DNA of 64,000 bases from Umbilicaria muhlenbergii (taxonomy: Eukaryota; Ascomycota; Lecanoromycetes; Umbilicariales; Umbilicariaceae). The notes beneath the pieces were generated by a model, which had not been told where the DNA came from, did not search any database, and saw nothing but the letters and a program-made list of their open reading frames with translations. This document shows positions 44,105 through 56,564 of this stretch, in pieces. The stretch covers positions 2,915,506-2,979,505 of the forward strand of contig KK106984.1 in the NCBI GenBank assembly GCA_000611775.1, given 5' to 3'. The translations under genes were made by a program, and so were the position numbers. Each line of letters opens with the position of its first letter. Positions within the stretch are counted from its first letter, which is position 1.

Positions 44105-45647
44105 TACTGATCACTCAGTACCTTCAGGCGAACGGTCACGTCAGAAGCAAATAAGACATGATGACATCAACACTTCAATCTCATCAGGTCAGTGAAGCAG
44201 TCAATTAAGTTGAATCAGAGCCTTCAATTAACAGGTTTACATTATCAGCTGTTGACATTCTTGCTTCTGACATTGTCAATGACAATGATGAACATATCAA
44301 TGCAGGTAACTTTGATGACTTCATTAATGATCTTGAAGCAGTCACTGCCCACAATCAGGAAGTCATTGAGCATCAGTGACTACAATTATGACACATATGA
44401 CAAGAAATTGAGTTTGAGGATAATAAAAAAAAGCTTCAGAAGCTCAATCAACACCTGTAAGAAGATTCTTTAATTATAATAAACTCAAGGAACAACACAA
44501 GTTCATCACATGAATTATGATGTTAAGTTATGACAGACATCACACCTTCCCCTTTTCAACATCTTATAAAGTCATGAGAGCCTCATCTCTATGCAGGAGG
44601 TGTTAAAGTCATGAGATGAAAACTTCAAAAATATCTGAATGAAATCAATCAGAATCAGGAGTTAATGTCAGAGTAATTCTTTATTGAATAAGATTTCATC
44701 ATTTAAGCAGGCACCTACCTTGAGAAAATAATCATGAGTGACTGATGAAAGTAAAAAGAGCAGCATGATCACATTTAAATCATTTATGACAACTTTTTAA
44801 AGATTTTAAAGAAGAACTTATCTTCTGATGAAGATATGAATGAATGAAATATCATCATCTTCAATGCAGTTGAATCTTATAATCATGATATAATCATCTT
44901 TTGATATGATAAATTATCAGAACTTTACTGCTTCCTTTCAGCTTCACATAAGGAAATCAGTGAGATGCTCATTTAAGATCACTGATGATCAAGACTTCCT
45001 CATCATGTCTTGATTGAATTATGATGTTGAGATTCAACGCAGGTTGCAAGACAGTCAGTGCAGGAAATTTCAACACATCTTGACATCATCATCAATCATG
45101 AACTGTTCTGAAGCTGCTCAGACATCAAAAAGGATCATTAAAGCAAAACTGACAATAATAACAAAAGTACAACACAGATGTCATATTATGACAGAAAAGA
45201 ATTTCTCATCAAATAATAAACAACCTGCACTCAATTCACTCAATTCAGCTGTGAAAGAGGAAACAACTCATGAGGTTTTTATCATGAAAGTGACTGCAAT
45301 CAGAGTCAGAATCTTAATCATATATTAATCACTGAAGGAGCAATTATGATGATGACATGAATATTCACAACCTCCTCATATTGACAAGGAGACTTCATCT
45401 CAAGGAATGAAGTGAATGCACAAAGGTCAGCAGATCTCTGCATTAAATGTGAAGTCATTAATCACTGAATAAATGATTATATGACTGAATGATCTACAGT
45501 CATCTTCACTGCAGTTAATGTGAATAAATGATTCACAGATCACCTTCAGTTTACTTCATTATTAATTATTGATGATATCTCACGTCTGATATCAGAGCAA
45601 CTAGAGGTGAAACTGCATATAATGACAATGAGTGATATGATGAGCAA
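44105..45647 (+). pseudogene. Gag-region fossil of the chromovirus
   Basis: This is the first internal segment after the left LTR. It is broken in all frames and read only as the expected position of gag and protease. No zinc knuckle was recognised with confidence. Belongs to the element described at 43,802-58,769. Confidence 0.5.
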
Positions 45648-45655
45648 ATCTCCAC
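45648..45655. repeat. hAT target-site duplication, left copy
   Basis: ATCTCCAC immediately precedes the left terminal inverted repeat and is identical to 52,801-52,808. Confidence 0.93.
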
Positions 45656-45939
45656 TATGGTGGCTGTTGAGATGAGACAAGATTAAATTTCTAGTCCCTG
45701 TCCTGTCTCAGTCTCATCTCATCTCAGTGATGATTTTTCAGTTTCATCCTGATCCTGTTGACAGAATGAGACAGGAATAGTTTTATTGTCTCTGCATCAT
45801 TAATACATCATGATGACAGTAACTTAAGCCTAACCTAAAGAGGCTTGATACAATATTACATTAAGATAGACATCATTTAAGGAGTCATCAGTTTACATTT
45901 CATAATAGATTGTTACATTTGATCATTAGAACCTCTCAC

Positions 45940-46515
45940 TTTCAAAGAAGAATATCATGTATCCTTCTGCTGCTTCTTGCAGTGCCTTCAACGTGATACG
46001 CTGTATCTGAAAGCTCATGTCCTCAGTAGGCATCATTCCAGCCATGATCTCATGAACAATTCTACTGAATGAGGCTTTTGAAATGAGGAGATCTGTCAAC
46101 TTTTGATATCATTTGATTTCACGCAGCGCTTAAACTGTACAATCATTGAGATAGATCATTAGAATTGATTGTTACTATGCTGATATAACTTACCACCAGG
46201 CCGTGCAGCAGGTTTAAGCATTGTAAGCTTTTCAGTTAAATGTGAAGTTCCTGCTGCTCTTGCAGTGGCATCAGCTGTTCTTCATGCATGAATATCAATA
46301 TGATACTGTGCCAGGCGCTGTTGATAATTGGTGATGAGGATGACAGTGATGGCAGTGATGACTTGTGCGTTGGTTTTCTTCTTCCTAGAATTGGCCTTGG
46401 CCTTGGCCTTGGCGTGCGCAGCATGAGCTGAACCAGCTTTTGCTTTTGCTTTTGCAGCAGTCTTTCCACCAGTTACTGAGGCTTTTCAGGGTGCTTTGAT
46501 CATTATTTGTTTCAT
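45940..46515 (-). pseudogene. hAT passenger unit 1 (Lys/Ala-rich, unknown)
   Basis: On the minus strand a frame reads KTAAKAKAKAGSAHAAHAKA, then NSRKKKTNAQVITAI and NYQQRLAQYHIDIHA, and ends RPG at a donor GTAAGT (46,193). The 59-bp intron ends TTGTACAG at 46,135 and contains ATTCTAATGATCTATC. A second exon ends with a plausible tail near 45,945. TGA codons interrupt the frame several times, at sites where CGA or TGG would be expected. The Lys/Ala-rich start recalls DNA-binding tails, but no family is recognised. It is divergent to passenger unit 2, with the minisatellite between them. Confidence 0.5.
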
Positions 46516-46530
46516 TCATGTCATTCTGAA

Positions 46531-47113
46531 ATGTTAGAAATGATTGTTATGTTGAGAATACAGAACCTACATGTTATGAACTGATGATTTATTGTGATAA
46601 TGAATGATGTTGAGATCATAAAGTGAGTGAAGGTGATTGTGAATAATGTTGAGATCACTGAAATGTTAGAAATGATCATTATGTTGAGAATACAGAACCT
46701 ACATGTTATGAACTGATGATTTATTGTGATAGTGAATGATGTTGAGATCATAATAAAGTGAGTGAAGATGATTATGAATGATGTTGAGATCATAAAGTGA
46801 GTGAAGGTGATTGTGAATAATGTTGAGATCACTGAAATGTTAGAAATGATCATTATGTTGAGAATACAGAACCTACATGTTATGAACTGATGATTTATTG
46901 TGATAGTGAATGATGTTGAGATCATAATAAAGTGAGTGAAGATGATTATGAATGATGTTGAGATCATAAAGTGAGTGAAGGTGATTGTGAATAATGTTGA
47001 GATCACTGAAATGTTAGAAATGATCATTATGTTGAGAATACAGAACCTACATGTTATGAACTGATGATTTATTGTGATAGTGAATGATGTTGAGATCATA
47101 AAGTGAGTGAAGG
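46531..47113. repeat. 174-bp minisatellite inside the hAT
   Basis: There are three and a half tandem copies, starting at 46,531, 46,663, 46,837 and 47,011. Full units are 174 bp; the first is 132 bp because a ~42-bp internal subrepeat (AATGATGTTGAGATCATAA type) is present once less. Copies are nearly identical. The 198-codon minus-strand frame across it is a repeat artefact. It sits between the two divergent passenger units and could contain their promoters or subterminal transposase sites. Confidence 0.92.
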
Positions 47114-47259
47114 TCATGATGTTATTTCAGTGTCATGTGCTTTTACACTAAGCTTAAAGTGTGCATCAATAAGATCATGTTGACATCACCCTCACCTCAA
47201 ATTCCTGTCACCCCTCAACTCAATCACTCACATTTTTATAAATTGTTTATCTCTTGACC

Positions 47260-49255
47260 TGCAAGCAGTCTTCTCATCAGTCATTGAATGCACATCTTTT
47301 ACTCATGATATTTCATGTCCTGACCTTTGTGATGAGCCTCATGACTCTCATGATGCACATTCTAGCCCTTATGATCAGTCAGCTCAGTCTGCTCTACTAA
47401 GGATGAGTGTTACCCCTGTTGAAGAAGGCTTCATTAGTGAGTTTTAACTTCTTTTATTAAAAAAGATGATATAATGATCTGTTGACTAATTATACATGAC
47501 AGGCCTTGTAGAACTCTCATTATCATCAGCTTAAAAAAGTGATTCTCAAGCTACCTCTGTTGCAGAAGTCTTCACTAATGAGTTTTAACATTTCTTATTT
47601 TAACAAGATGTTATAATGATTTATTGACTGATTATACATGACAGGCCTTGCTGAATGCTCCTCATCATCAGTGCAAGTGAGTGAGTCCCTCATGATGACA
47701 TCATCAATGAAAAAACACACTCATACAGCGCAATCTGATGATGAGAATGTGCAAACTGAGCAAATTTTAAACTCTTCAACACCCCCTGTTCTTACTACCC
47801 CTCATAAGCCGCGCACAAAGCGAATAAAGACTGAAGTGAATAGTGATATTAGCAGTTTTCAAATAAAGATCAGTAGGTATTCTAATGATTTATTGTAATG
47901 AAATCACTAACCATGCATTCTTAGCGCTCAAAACGCTTAATAGGTATACAAAACCTTCAATTTATATTAAAGGTGAAGAAGAAATGTTCATAATGAAAAA
48001 GGTTCAAGCAAAAGCGGCTGTCAAGGCAGTAAACAGGACTGTTGAAGCGCCTATGAAAGACCTCACAGATTTCAGCCTGAAAAAGACTGCTGACTCATAC
48101 TTCACAACATCTCAGAAGGTGATTGAGGCGCATGAACTTCATCATGAGAGGATGCAGGATCCTGATGAGGCAGTGTTATTGAGAGCTGATGATCATGATT
48201 GAGCTGCTGTCTTTCAAGCTAGGAAAAAGCTAAGGCTTACTGATGCGTGGAAAGCTGTCAACTCAGCAGATCAAAAGGCTATGAAAGAGAAGTGTCAACT
48301 AAATGTTCTGACAGATTGTTTTAATACTGATGAAAGTGATATGTGTTTTTCTTTCTACATTTTGATTCAGAAATCAACTCACAAATGATAACTGAATTCT
48401 TTCAAGTGCAACATGAGCAACAGCTGCATCATGCAGCATATTAAGCACAACAGGAAGAGAAATGAGAGCATGCAGAAGTTCTCAGCACAATAAAAACATT
48501 AAGAGAAGATCATGAATCTGCATCTGAGTCATTTGTCTTTATGATAATATTATAATGATCTCTTGTAATGATCACGCATGCTTATGACTATGCAGGATTC
48601 AAAAGATGATGAATATCAGAGAATTGTCACCACCAGACTTGCTGTCTCTGTGAAGCATTATGAATGAATCACTTGAATTAATGATCTTCAAGACCTAATT
48701 GATGCTGAAGATCCTGACTCAGCTGACATCATGAGAAAGTTTCATAAGCAGATTATGAACTCAGATCATATTGAAGATTCAGAAGAGCAGTCAGTGCAGG
48801 TCTTTTACATTTTAACATTTCATTATAATGATACTTATTCAAAACTGTTTAATTATCTGTACTCTGCTCTGAGACAACAGGTTCTGAAGAAGGACGTTAT
48901 CATGATTGCTGACTCACAGGTCAAGACAGTTCATACAGAGTCATCTGAAGCATACTTTAATGAGGATGATCAAATGTCTGATTTCATAATCAAAGAGTCA
49001 TCTGAAATTCTTAAGGGGGATGATAATGAGGATGATGCTGATCTTCCCTCAATTACTACAGGCTCTGATGACTTCATTCAGCATCTTGAAGCTGTTTTTG
49101 CCCCTGACAACAATAGTATCCTCATAGAGAGTGAGGTAGCTACAGGATATGAGGAGGAAGAGCTTAAGAATGAAAATGTGAGTAATGCAAATGCAAGTGA
49201 TGCAAATGCAGGTGATGCAAATGCAGATGATGCAGATGATGCAGATGATGAGTAA
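47260..49255 (+). pseudogene. hAT passenger unit 2 (multi-exon, unknown)
   Basis: Several plus-strand exon-like segments follow each other: a duplicated short exon around 47,400-47,640, then 47,641-47,870 (TPHKPRTKRIKTEVNSDIS), ~47,930-48,340 (DLTDFSLKKTADSYFTTSQ), ~48,600-48,810, and a final acidic exon to 49,255 ending in Asn/Ala/Asp repeats (ANASDANAGDANADDADD). Candidate introns near 47,450-47,502, 47,580-47,642, 47,871-47,925, 48,540-48,595 and 48,808-48,890 share a TAATGAT-rich core. This part keeps more CpG than the rest, so its frames are less damaged. Family not recognised; the nuclear-protein look (basic patch plus acidic tail) is only suggestive. Confidence 0.45.
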
Positions 49256-49569
49256 ATGAATGAATCAGAGTCTGAATCTTAATGAAGTAGACAAGCATTA
49301 TCTGACATGATCAGACATTTTCAAGGATGTTGACTGTTCAACAAATGTTAAAAACATCAATCAGACTGTGTGATTCATCAGGTGACATTGATCATCATAA
49401 TCATGCATTAAAATTACTTTTTCAGAATAGTCTAGTCTTTAGTTCAATGCATGTATGTACTTTCTTAATTAAGTGATTAAAATTCAAGCTCTGCTCAAAT
49501 AAACTGTTTGATTCAAAGGGCTTTCTGTATTCTCATACCCTTTAACATCATTATTCATCTTAAGACAGC

Positions 49570-51995
49570 ATGACTTCTTCACAATTTACTCTTACTTCTG
49601 AAGATGACTGAGCTTCAGCTTCACAGTCAACTTCTGCTGACCTCTTATTTATCACTGAACCATCATCAGCATGTCTTTTATGAAACAGAAAGGGTGACTA
49701 TGTTCTCTGAACCTTTGAGTTTCATGATGAATTCAAAGAGTGGTGAGAGAGAATGAAATGAGGTCAGGATACACTCAAGAAGATGACAAGATACAAGTCT
49801 GTTCTCTGAGATAATACAAAGTGAAAGGCTCTGCTGTGAGCATCATATCATGAGGCTGCTGAAATTAAAACTGAGAAGCCTGCTGTTATCTGCAAACTTT
49901 GTGAGAAAGTTCTGAAACATCTTAATTCTAATGATGCAGGGAGCAATGGTATGACAAAGCATATCAGCATCAAAAATTGTGAGGTGAATTGAACAGGGCA
50001 GATGACTCTTCCTCAGTTATTACAAAAGGTACTGACTTTTTTAAACCTCTGTTATAATGATCTATTCTAATGATATGACTTCAGTTCATCAACTCTGTAC
50101 TCACTAAGCCCGCGTCTAGCAGATTTACACAAGAAGTCTTTGAGGATCAACTTGTTCAAATAATCCTTAACCTCAACATGTCTTTCTGCTCAGTTGAACA
50201 TCCCTCATTTTTACGCTTGCTTGATTTTCTTCAACCTGGTGTTGAGGCTCCTCATTGAACCAAGTTCTCTCACCTTGTCAAGAAGTGAGCAAAGAAACTT
50301 AAACAAACTGTGTTAATAAAATTAAAATCAAGGATGAAAGTTTCTTTAACACTTGACTGTTGAACAAGTTCAAATAACCTTGCATTCCTTGGCATCACTG
50401 ACTACTTCATAGATGATAATTGAGATTATCATGAGGTTCTTCTTGAGTTCTCCCCTCTTCACGGCAAGCATACAGGGAAGAATATGACAAAGGTGATAAT
50501 GAATGTGCTTAATAATTATGAGCTCCTGAATAAGCTCCTTGCTATCACAGCTGACAATGCCTTAAACAATGAAACACTGCGCATGAAGCTGGCATCACTG
50601 CTATGAAAATGAAAGATTCATTGAAATGAAGACATGAATACTGTCAACTGCATGACACATATCTTTCAACTATCCGTCAACGCACTACTACACTCACTCA
50701 AAGTGTCAGCAAACAATGACAATCCTACAAAGAAGTGAGATGTCAAAACATTGAGTCAATTAAAAAATGTGCATGAGAAGGATAAAAACTTTGATTTTAC
50801 ATTTCAAAAGGTTTTAGTCTTTCTAATGATATATTATAATGATCAATTAACTTTGCGTTCAGGTTCATGCATTAGCCATTGCAGTCAACTCATCATCACA
50901 ATGACTTGAGAGATATAAAGCCACTCAGATTAATACACTCCCTCATTTACAGAAGAGTCTAATTGAAGATGTTGTGACAAGATGAAACAGTTCTTTCTTC
51001 ATGCTTGAATGAGCATATGAGATGCGTGAGTTCAGCAGAGAATGAATAAAAGAGGAGAAGTTTATATGATGAGTTCTGATACTCAGTGACATTGAATGAG
51101 AGCAGGTCAGGTATCTCATCAGTTTACTGCAATCATTTCAAAGCTTTACAGATGCACTGGGAGTGACAGATCAGTTAAGCATTTTTTGCACTTGAATCAC
51201 TTATAATGAACTTTTCAATCATTTAGAGTGACAGCATCAAGAAGTTTGAAAGTTTAAACTCAAATGATCTTCTAGTCTGCAGGAGGCTATTGCAGCAGTA
51301 AAGAACAAGCTTTCAGCATATTATGAGTGAATGTATGATGAGTGAGGAGTGTTGTTTGCAGTAAGTGCCTGCCTTGATCCTTCTTCAAAGCTTGATTTGT
51401 TCAAGGTAAGCAGTCAACATTTCTAATGATTTATTGTAATGATTTTAGACTTTATATTTTAATTGCTACTGCAGGGCGCTGAATGAGACTCTGAGGATTA
51501 TGCACAGTATCAACAAGAGTTCCTTGATTATTATGAAGTGAATTATCAAGAACAGGAGACTGTTCAGTATCAGTCATGACAACTCACGTCTTTTAGCATG
51601 ATGAAGAAATCTCTGAAGAGTGTTCTTCTAGCTTCAAGGAGTTCCACGCTTCAGAGATCAAGGAAGATGAAAAATTATCAAGGGAGTGAAGCCTCATGAT
51701 ACTTTAGTGAAATGAAACTAAAGCATGACAACATTCTTCTTCTATGAAAACAGTTGAAGATCAGTAAGCCTGTCTTATCACAAATGGCAAAGGACATTCT
51801 TGCTATATCAGTAGCTGATGTAGGTGTGAAGCGCCTTTTTTTCATGACATGAGATGTTGTTATCTATCATCAGAGTCACTTCAACCCAGACACTATATCT
51901 GACATCATGATAATCAAAAAATGTGACACTACTCACATTCATGATATGATGGCACATGAGGAAGGTATACAACAACATATTTAAAATGATTGATC
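49570..51995 (+). pseudogene. hAT transposase, inactivated
   Basis: A BED-type zinc finger is visible near 49,890-49,990 (ICKLCEKVLKHLNSN with a later TKHI). The C-terminal dimerisation domain is unmistakable near 51,745-51,900: KPVLSQMAKDILAISVADVG, followed by KRLFF and the D-V-V block. Introns are likely at 50,029-50,084, ~50,809-50,861 and 51,409-51,477, each with the shared core. Many TGA codons interrupt the frame, standing both at expected Trp positions and at the Arg of the family's ARDV motif. The enzyme would excise and insert the element from the nucleus; this copy cannot encode it intact. Confidence 0.85.
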
Positions 51996-52600
51996 TCCTC
52001 CTGCAGATGAACTCACCCTTAATGATCAAGAATGTGAAACACAGTGAGTGAATATGAATGATGCTGAGAGTCTTACTCACATTTCTTTATCACATGATGA
52101 AGGTGATGCATCAAATGTCAGACATAAAGGTGAAGGAGGATATATGTCAGCACATAAGAGAGGAAAACAATGAGTCATTGAAGTATTCAAGTATGTTACT
52201 TAATGTAATATATTGTTGTCTGTCTAATAAGAAGCAGTGATACTGAGGAGTTAATGAACATGAATTATGATGTGAATGAGCTGAATGATGATGAGCCTCA
52301 AGCATTATCACCTGATGTTAATCATATGAGGTCACTCACAAAGCTACAGGATGTTGCTGATGTAACTGAAGACTTAAATGAACTATCAATTCTATCAGGT
52401 CAGCATGATAAACCACTAAACTTGAGTTTCATACTCATGAAAACATCAATCAGCTCAAGAGCAAGACTAGGATATGTCTTGAGTAACAAGAGGCAGCTGC
52501 AAAGAAAACAGTCAAGATTAAAGTCATTAAAATAGATTGATAGTCTAGATCATTATAATGGATCATTACAATGTATTAATTTCCCTGTGTCTGAATTAAC
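51996..52600 (+). other. hAT region after the transposase
   Basis: Short open frames (to about 52,535) with Asp/Asn/Glu-rich sequence follow the transposase. They may be its last exon or a further passenger. The motif at 52,549-52,573 is the reverse complement of the shared intron core. Confidence 0.35.
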
Positions 52601-52654
52601 CTTTCCCCGTGTCTCAAAACCACTGACAGCCATATATAAGAAGTCACGTGACCG

Positions 52655-52800
52655 GGATCCTGTCAGGATCAAGGGACGGGATGGAACAGGACTCTCATCT
52701 CAGTCTCAGAGAATGAGACTACTGCTTGATCCTGTATCTCATCTCATTCCGTCCCGTCCCTTCATCCTGAACTGGGACTCCCGTCTCAGCGGTCACCCTA
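52655..52800. repeat. Right subterminal and terminal region of the hAT with hairpin
   Basis: GGGACGGGATGGAA (about 52,673) pairs with TTCCGTCCCGTCCC (about 52,747-52,760) around a GTCTCATCTC-rich centre. This end keeps many CpGs, unlike almost all sequence around it. It ends in the terminal repeat at 52,800. Confidence 0.75.
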
Positions 52801-52808
52801 ATCTCCAC
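52801..52808. repeat. hAT target-site duplication, right copy
   Basis: ATCTCCAC directly follows the right terminal inverted repeat and is identical to 45,648-45,655. Confidence 0.93.
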
Positions 52809-55800
52809 AATATTCATATATTATCAACAACAGCAGTCAGAGTAATACAATCACATGAGACATTATCAATAAGCTGTTCTTATCAACTGAATCCTATGAG
52901 GCTCAAGGCAATGCATGAGGTAATGTGATTAAGCTATCAGAGTCTGTTGTACTGATGATTACAGTGTACAACACTGATGATCAACCTTACTGCTATAGCA
53001 ATTGTTTTTTTATCACATAAGACAACACATCAGCTCCTTTTGTCCTCAGGTTATCATTTTTAGTTCATGCAAACTCAAATCACTACTATGATATGAGTAA
53101 ATTCTTATGAAGAAAGTCAAAACATACTACTGCATGCTGTATATTCACTGTCAGTGAAAAGAAGGTGTTGAAGAATGTTTTACATATGAACAACCTCATC
53201 ATTATTAACTGCTTTATAAGGTCAGTGAATCTAGTGACTGATATAAAAAAATATACCCTACAGATGAACTTGTTGTGATATGATAAAAAGTATGACAATG
53301 TTTATGACAGTTTACCTCCTGAATATCATGACTTCACAGACATATTTTAAGCAGCTGAGAAGCAGTCTTTATCTGAGAGAGGTTCATATGATCATGTTAT
53401 TGACTTGAAATAACCCTATGTTTCAGGCATTCATTAATAAGGCTTTTAATGAGTTCCTTGATATAATCTGTGTGATTTATCTAGATGATATCCTGATCTT
53501 CAGCAAAGATGAATTCAAACATGAGAAGCATGTATGACAAGTATTAACTGTATTACAACATCATGATCTTCATCTTAAGATCAGCAAATGCTTTTTTAAT
53601 GCAATGAAAGTGAACTTCCTGAGGTTTAAGATCAATACTAAAGGCATATATATGAGTTCAGAAAGGATTCATGCTGTTGAAGAATGATTATCCTCAGAGA
53701 ATGTTCATGAATTGCAGGTCTTTTTAAGCTTCATTAACTTCTTCTGAAGGTTTATAAGAGGTTATTCATGAATTGCAGCATCACTGTTAAATCTTCTGAA
53801 AACAGGAAAGAATAAAAAAAAGACTGAGGATACATCACTCTCTCCTCTTTAATCTCAACAGATTATTATTAAAAGAAAGCAGAACAACCTGATCTCATTG
53901 TGAAGATTTAATACAAAATATTCAGCATGCAACCTGTAAATCAGAGGAAAGCTACAACAAGAAAACATCATACCTGCTTTTTTTTCACTCTCAGAAGTCA
54001 CATTGAAAGTGTTTAATGCCTTAAAGAAGATCTTCATGAGTGCTTCATTATTACATTATTTCAATGAAAACAAATTCATGAAGGTTGAAACAGACGCCTC
54101 TGAATTTGCAATTAATGAAATCTTGACAAAACACTTCAAGGTCAACAGTCAATTGCACTGATTATCAGTTACTTACTACAGTAAGAAGCTGCTAAATACT
54201 GAGACTTGATATGATACAAGTGAGCAAGAGCTCCTTGTCATCATGAAAGTCATGCATCATTAATGACATTACTGTTGAGGTGTTAAGCACCTGATCATCA
54301 TATTGACTGATCATGTAAACCTTGTTTAATTTATGACTACCTCAAACCTCACATGAAGGCAGCTCAAGTGGGCTGAAAAGCTCATTAAGTACAACTTTAA
54401 GGTCACATATCAAGAGGACAAGAAGAACTCTGCTGATGATTTATCAAGATGACCTGATTATGAACTGCTGAAGACTGTCAGTACCTCAACTGTCACTGAA
54501 ATAATGTGACAGTCCTTTCATTTAGAAAGCAAGGATTATAAGTCAGTGCAGGAGAAATTATACACACTTGTCACAATAACACTGCAGTCAAGACGCTCAG
54601 TACAATAAAGATTACAACAAAAGAATGTCATACCTGTCACAATGAATAATATCAGTATGATGAATACTGCAGCTGATGACATGACTGAAACATCAGCAGT
54701 TCATGACCTACATGCTCAAGAAGTAAGTCATGATGAATATATCAATATGATGAATACTGAAGCTGATGATATGACTGAAACATCAGCAGTTCATGACTTA
54801 TATGCTCAAGAAGTAAACTGTGACTGAATGAGAAAGCTTGAGTATGCAGAACTTGAGCAGCACTCAATTAAGAATAATGCAGCAAGCACTGTAATTATGA
54901 ATGATGATGCAAGTCATGTTTTTATTAATTTTTAAATTAAAGATAACACTCCTTCTGCTGACACTGTTGAAGTGCTTCAGCTCATGTTTACTCACTCACC
55001 TTTAAGTGAGGAGATAACAGCTTATATAAGAATGTTTATTAAACAACTTGAACATATGATTCATACTGAACAGTCAAAAGACAGTTTGATATGATGAGTA
55101 TGACAGGGATTAACTACCCCTCTTGAGGATAAAAACAACTTGACTGAGTCAGAAATGACAAATATGATGACAATACTCTCTGACATAATGAAATGTTGAG
55201 AGGAAATTGAGGATGTCATATACTACAACAGTAAAATTTACATTTCACAGAACTCTGTCCTTCACAATGCAGTGATTAATCAATTTCATGATGATGTCTT
55301 TGCAGGTCATTTCAGAAAGTCAAGAATTATAAAATTAATGCAGTGATCTTATGACTGACCTGATGCTGTCAAAGATGTATGATGTTACTGTCATGACTGT
55401 GTTAAATGTCAAAAGGTGAAGCCAGCTCATCACAAATCATACAAGTTATTAAACTCATTGTCAGTCTCAACTGAGTCATGACATACAGTGACAATGAACT
55501 TCATTATGAATCTGTCACTGAGCAGCACATATGAAAGTATGACATGAGATTCAATCCTTATTGTAGTCAATAAGTTGATCAAAATGACTCATTATATTTC
55601 AGTACAGAAGACAATGTCAGTTGCTGATTTCATTGAAGTGTTTATTCAAGACATAATTAAGCATCATGACATGTCAAAAGTCTTAATCACAGACAGAGAT
55701 AAGTTGTTTACATCAGAGCAGTGAATCAGCTTCTGCTTTTACATGCAGTGTCATCATAACATGTCAACAGCTTTTCACTCACAAACTGACAGTCAAACAG

Positions 55801-56560
55801 AGAGGCAGAATCAGTCTCTGAAGATGTATTTACACATATTTATTAATGAGCAGTAAGAGAACTGAGTGAAGCTTTTATCTTGTATGAAGTTTTCATACAA
55901 CAACTTCATATATGCTGCTATGAGAAACAGCCCCTTTCAGCTTAACTTAAAGTGAAACCCTCAGATGAGCCTAAGTAAGCTGCTTATACAGCACTCACAT
56001 GAACAAATAAGACCTTATGCAGATGCACAGCAGCTTCAAGATCAAATTGCAACAACTCAAAAGCAATTATGACAGGTTAATGAAACATATGCAAACTATT
56101 ATAATCAGCGCTGAACGGAGATAACATTCAAAGAAGATGATTTAATATTGATCAATGAAAAGAATGTGTCAATGAACAAGCAGATGAAGAAACTGCATTG
56201 AAAAAAACTCAACTCATTCATGATATGATGTGTGATAAGTCAATCATCATATGAACTTGACCTCTCAGAGGATTGAAACATTTATAACATATTCAATGTC
56301 ACTTTATTGAAGTCATTTCAAGACACATGTCATGTGTTCTCTGCATTGACAGGAAAAGACCTACTACTCAACTGAGATGATGAGTGAGAAGTTGAGGCAA
56401 TTGTGAATAACTGCATTCATGATGACAGGCTTCAATACCTCATCAAATGAAAGCTGACAGATCAGGTGTGAGATGATACATGAGAGTTAACACACTTCAT
56501 TTGCAATGTAAAGACAAAAATGTGAAAATTTCATACTGACAACTCTGATAAACAGAAATT
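52809..56560 (+). pseudogene. Pol-region fossil of the chromovirus
   Basis: Reverse transcriptase ([12 protein letters not shown] box at ~53,470-53,520), RNase H, integrase with zinc-finger and core, and a chromodomain-like end follow in the usual Ty3/gypsy order. The chromodomain places it among chromoviruses, whose integrases target heterochromatin. Broken by many stops; not functional. Confidence 0.85.
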
Positions 56561-56564
56561 CAAG

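Larger units (their letters stand above)
45656..52800. mobile_element. 7145-bp hAT DNA transposon with passenger genes, nested in the chromovirus
   Basis: The left end (TATGGTGGCTGTTGAGATGA) and the inverted right end (TAGGGTGACCGCTGAGACGG) agree at most positions; the differences are almost all C/T or G/A. Perfect 8-bp direct repeats ATCTCCAC flank it, the duplication size of hAT elements. The transposase lies in the right half (about 49,570-51,990). At 7.1 kb it is roughly twice a usual hAT because it also carries a minus-strand unit (45,940-46,515), a minisatellite (46,531-47,113) and a plus-strand multi-exon unit (47,260-49,255). Both subterminal regions hold GTCTCATCTC-type repeats. Most of the element shows the same mutation signature as its host element, so both were probably hit together after insertion. 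Confidence 0.92.

Noticed and set aside
46531-47113. CRISPR-like array
   Set aside because: The units are contiguous with no spacers, 174 bp long and inside a eukaryotic transposon; it is a minisatellite.
46521-47117. 198-codon minus-strand open frame
   Set aside because: It is three near-identical repeats of the minisatellite unit read as protein, rich in Ile/Phe/Thr with no domain.
49570-51995. Reassigned genetic code, TGA read as Trp, in the hAT genes
   Set aside because: TGA stands at expected Trp positions but also at the Arg of the conserved ARDV motif (CGA to TGA), and host genes around use TGA as stop. Mutation explains it better than recoding.
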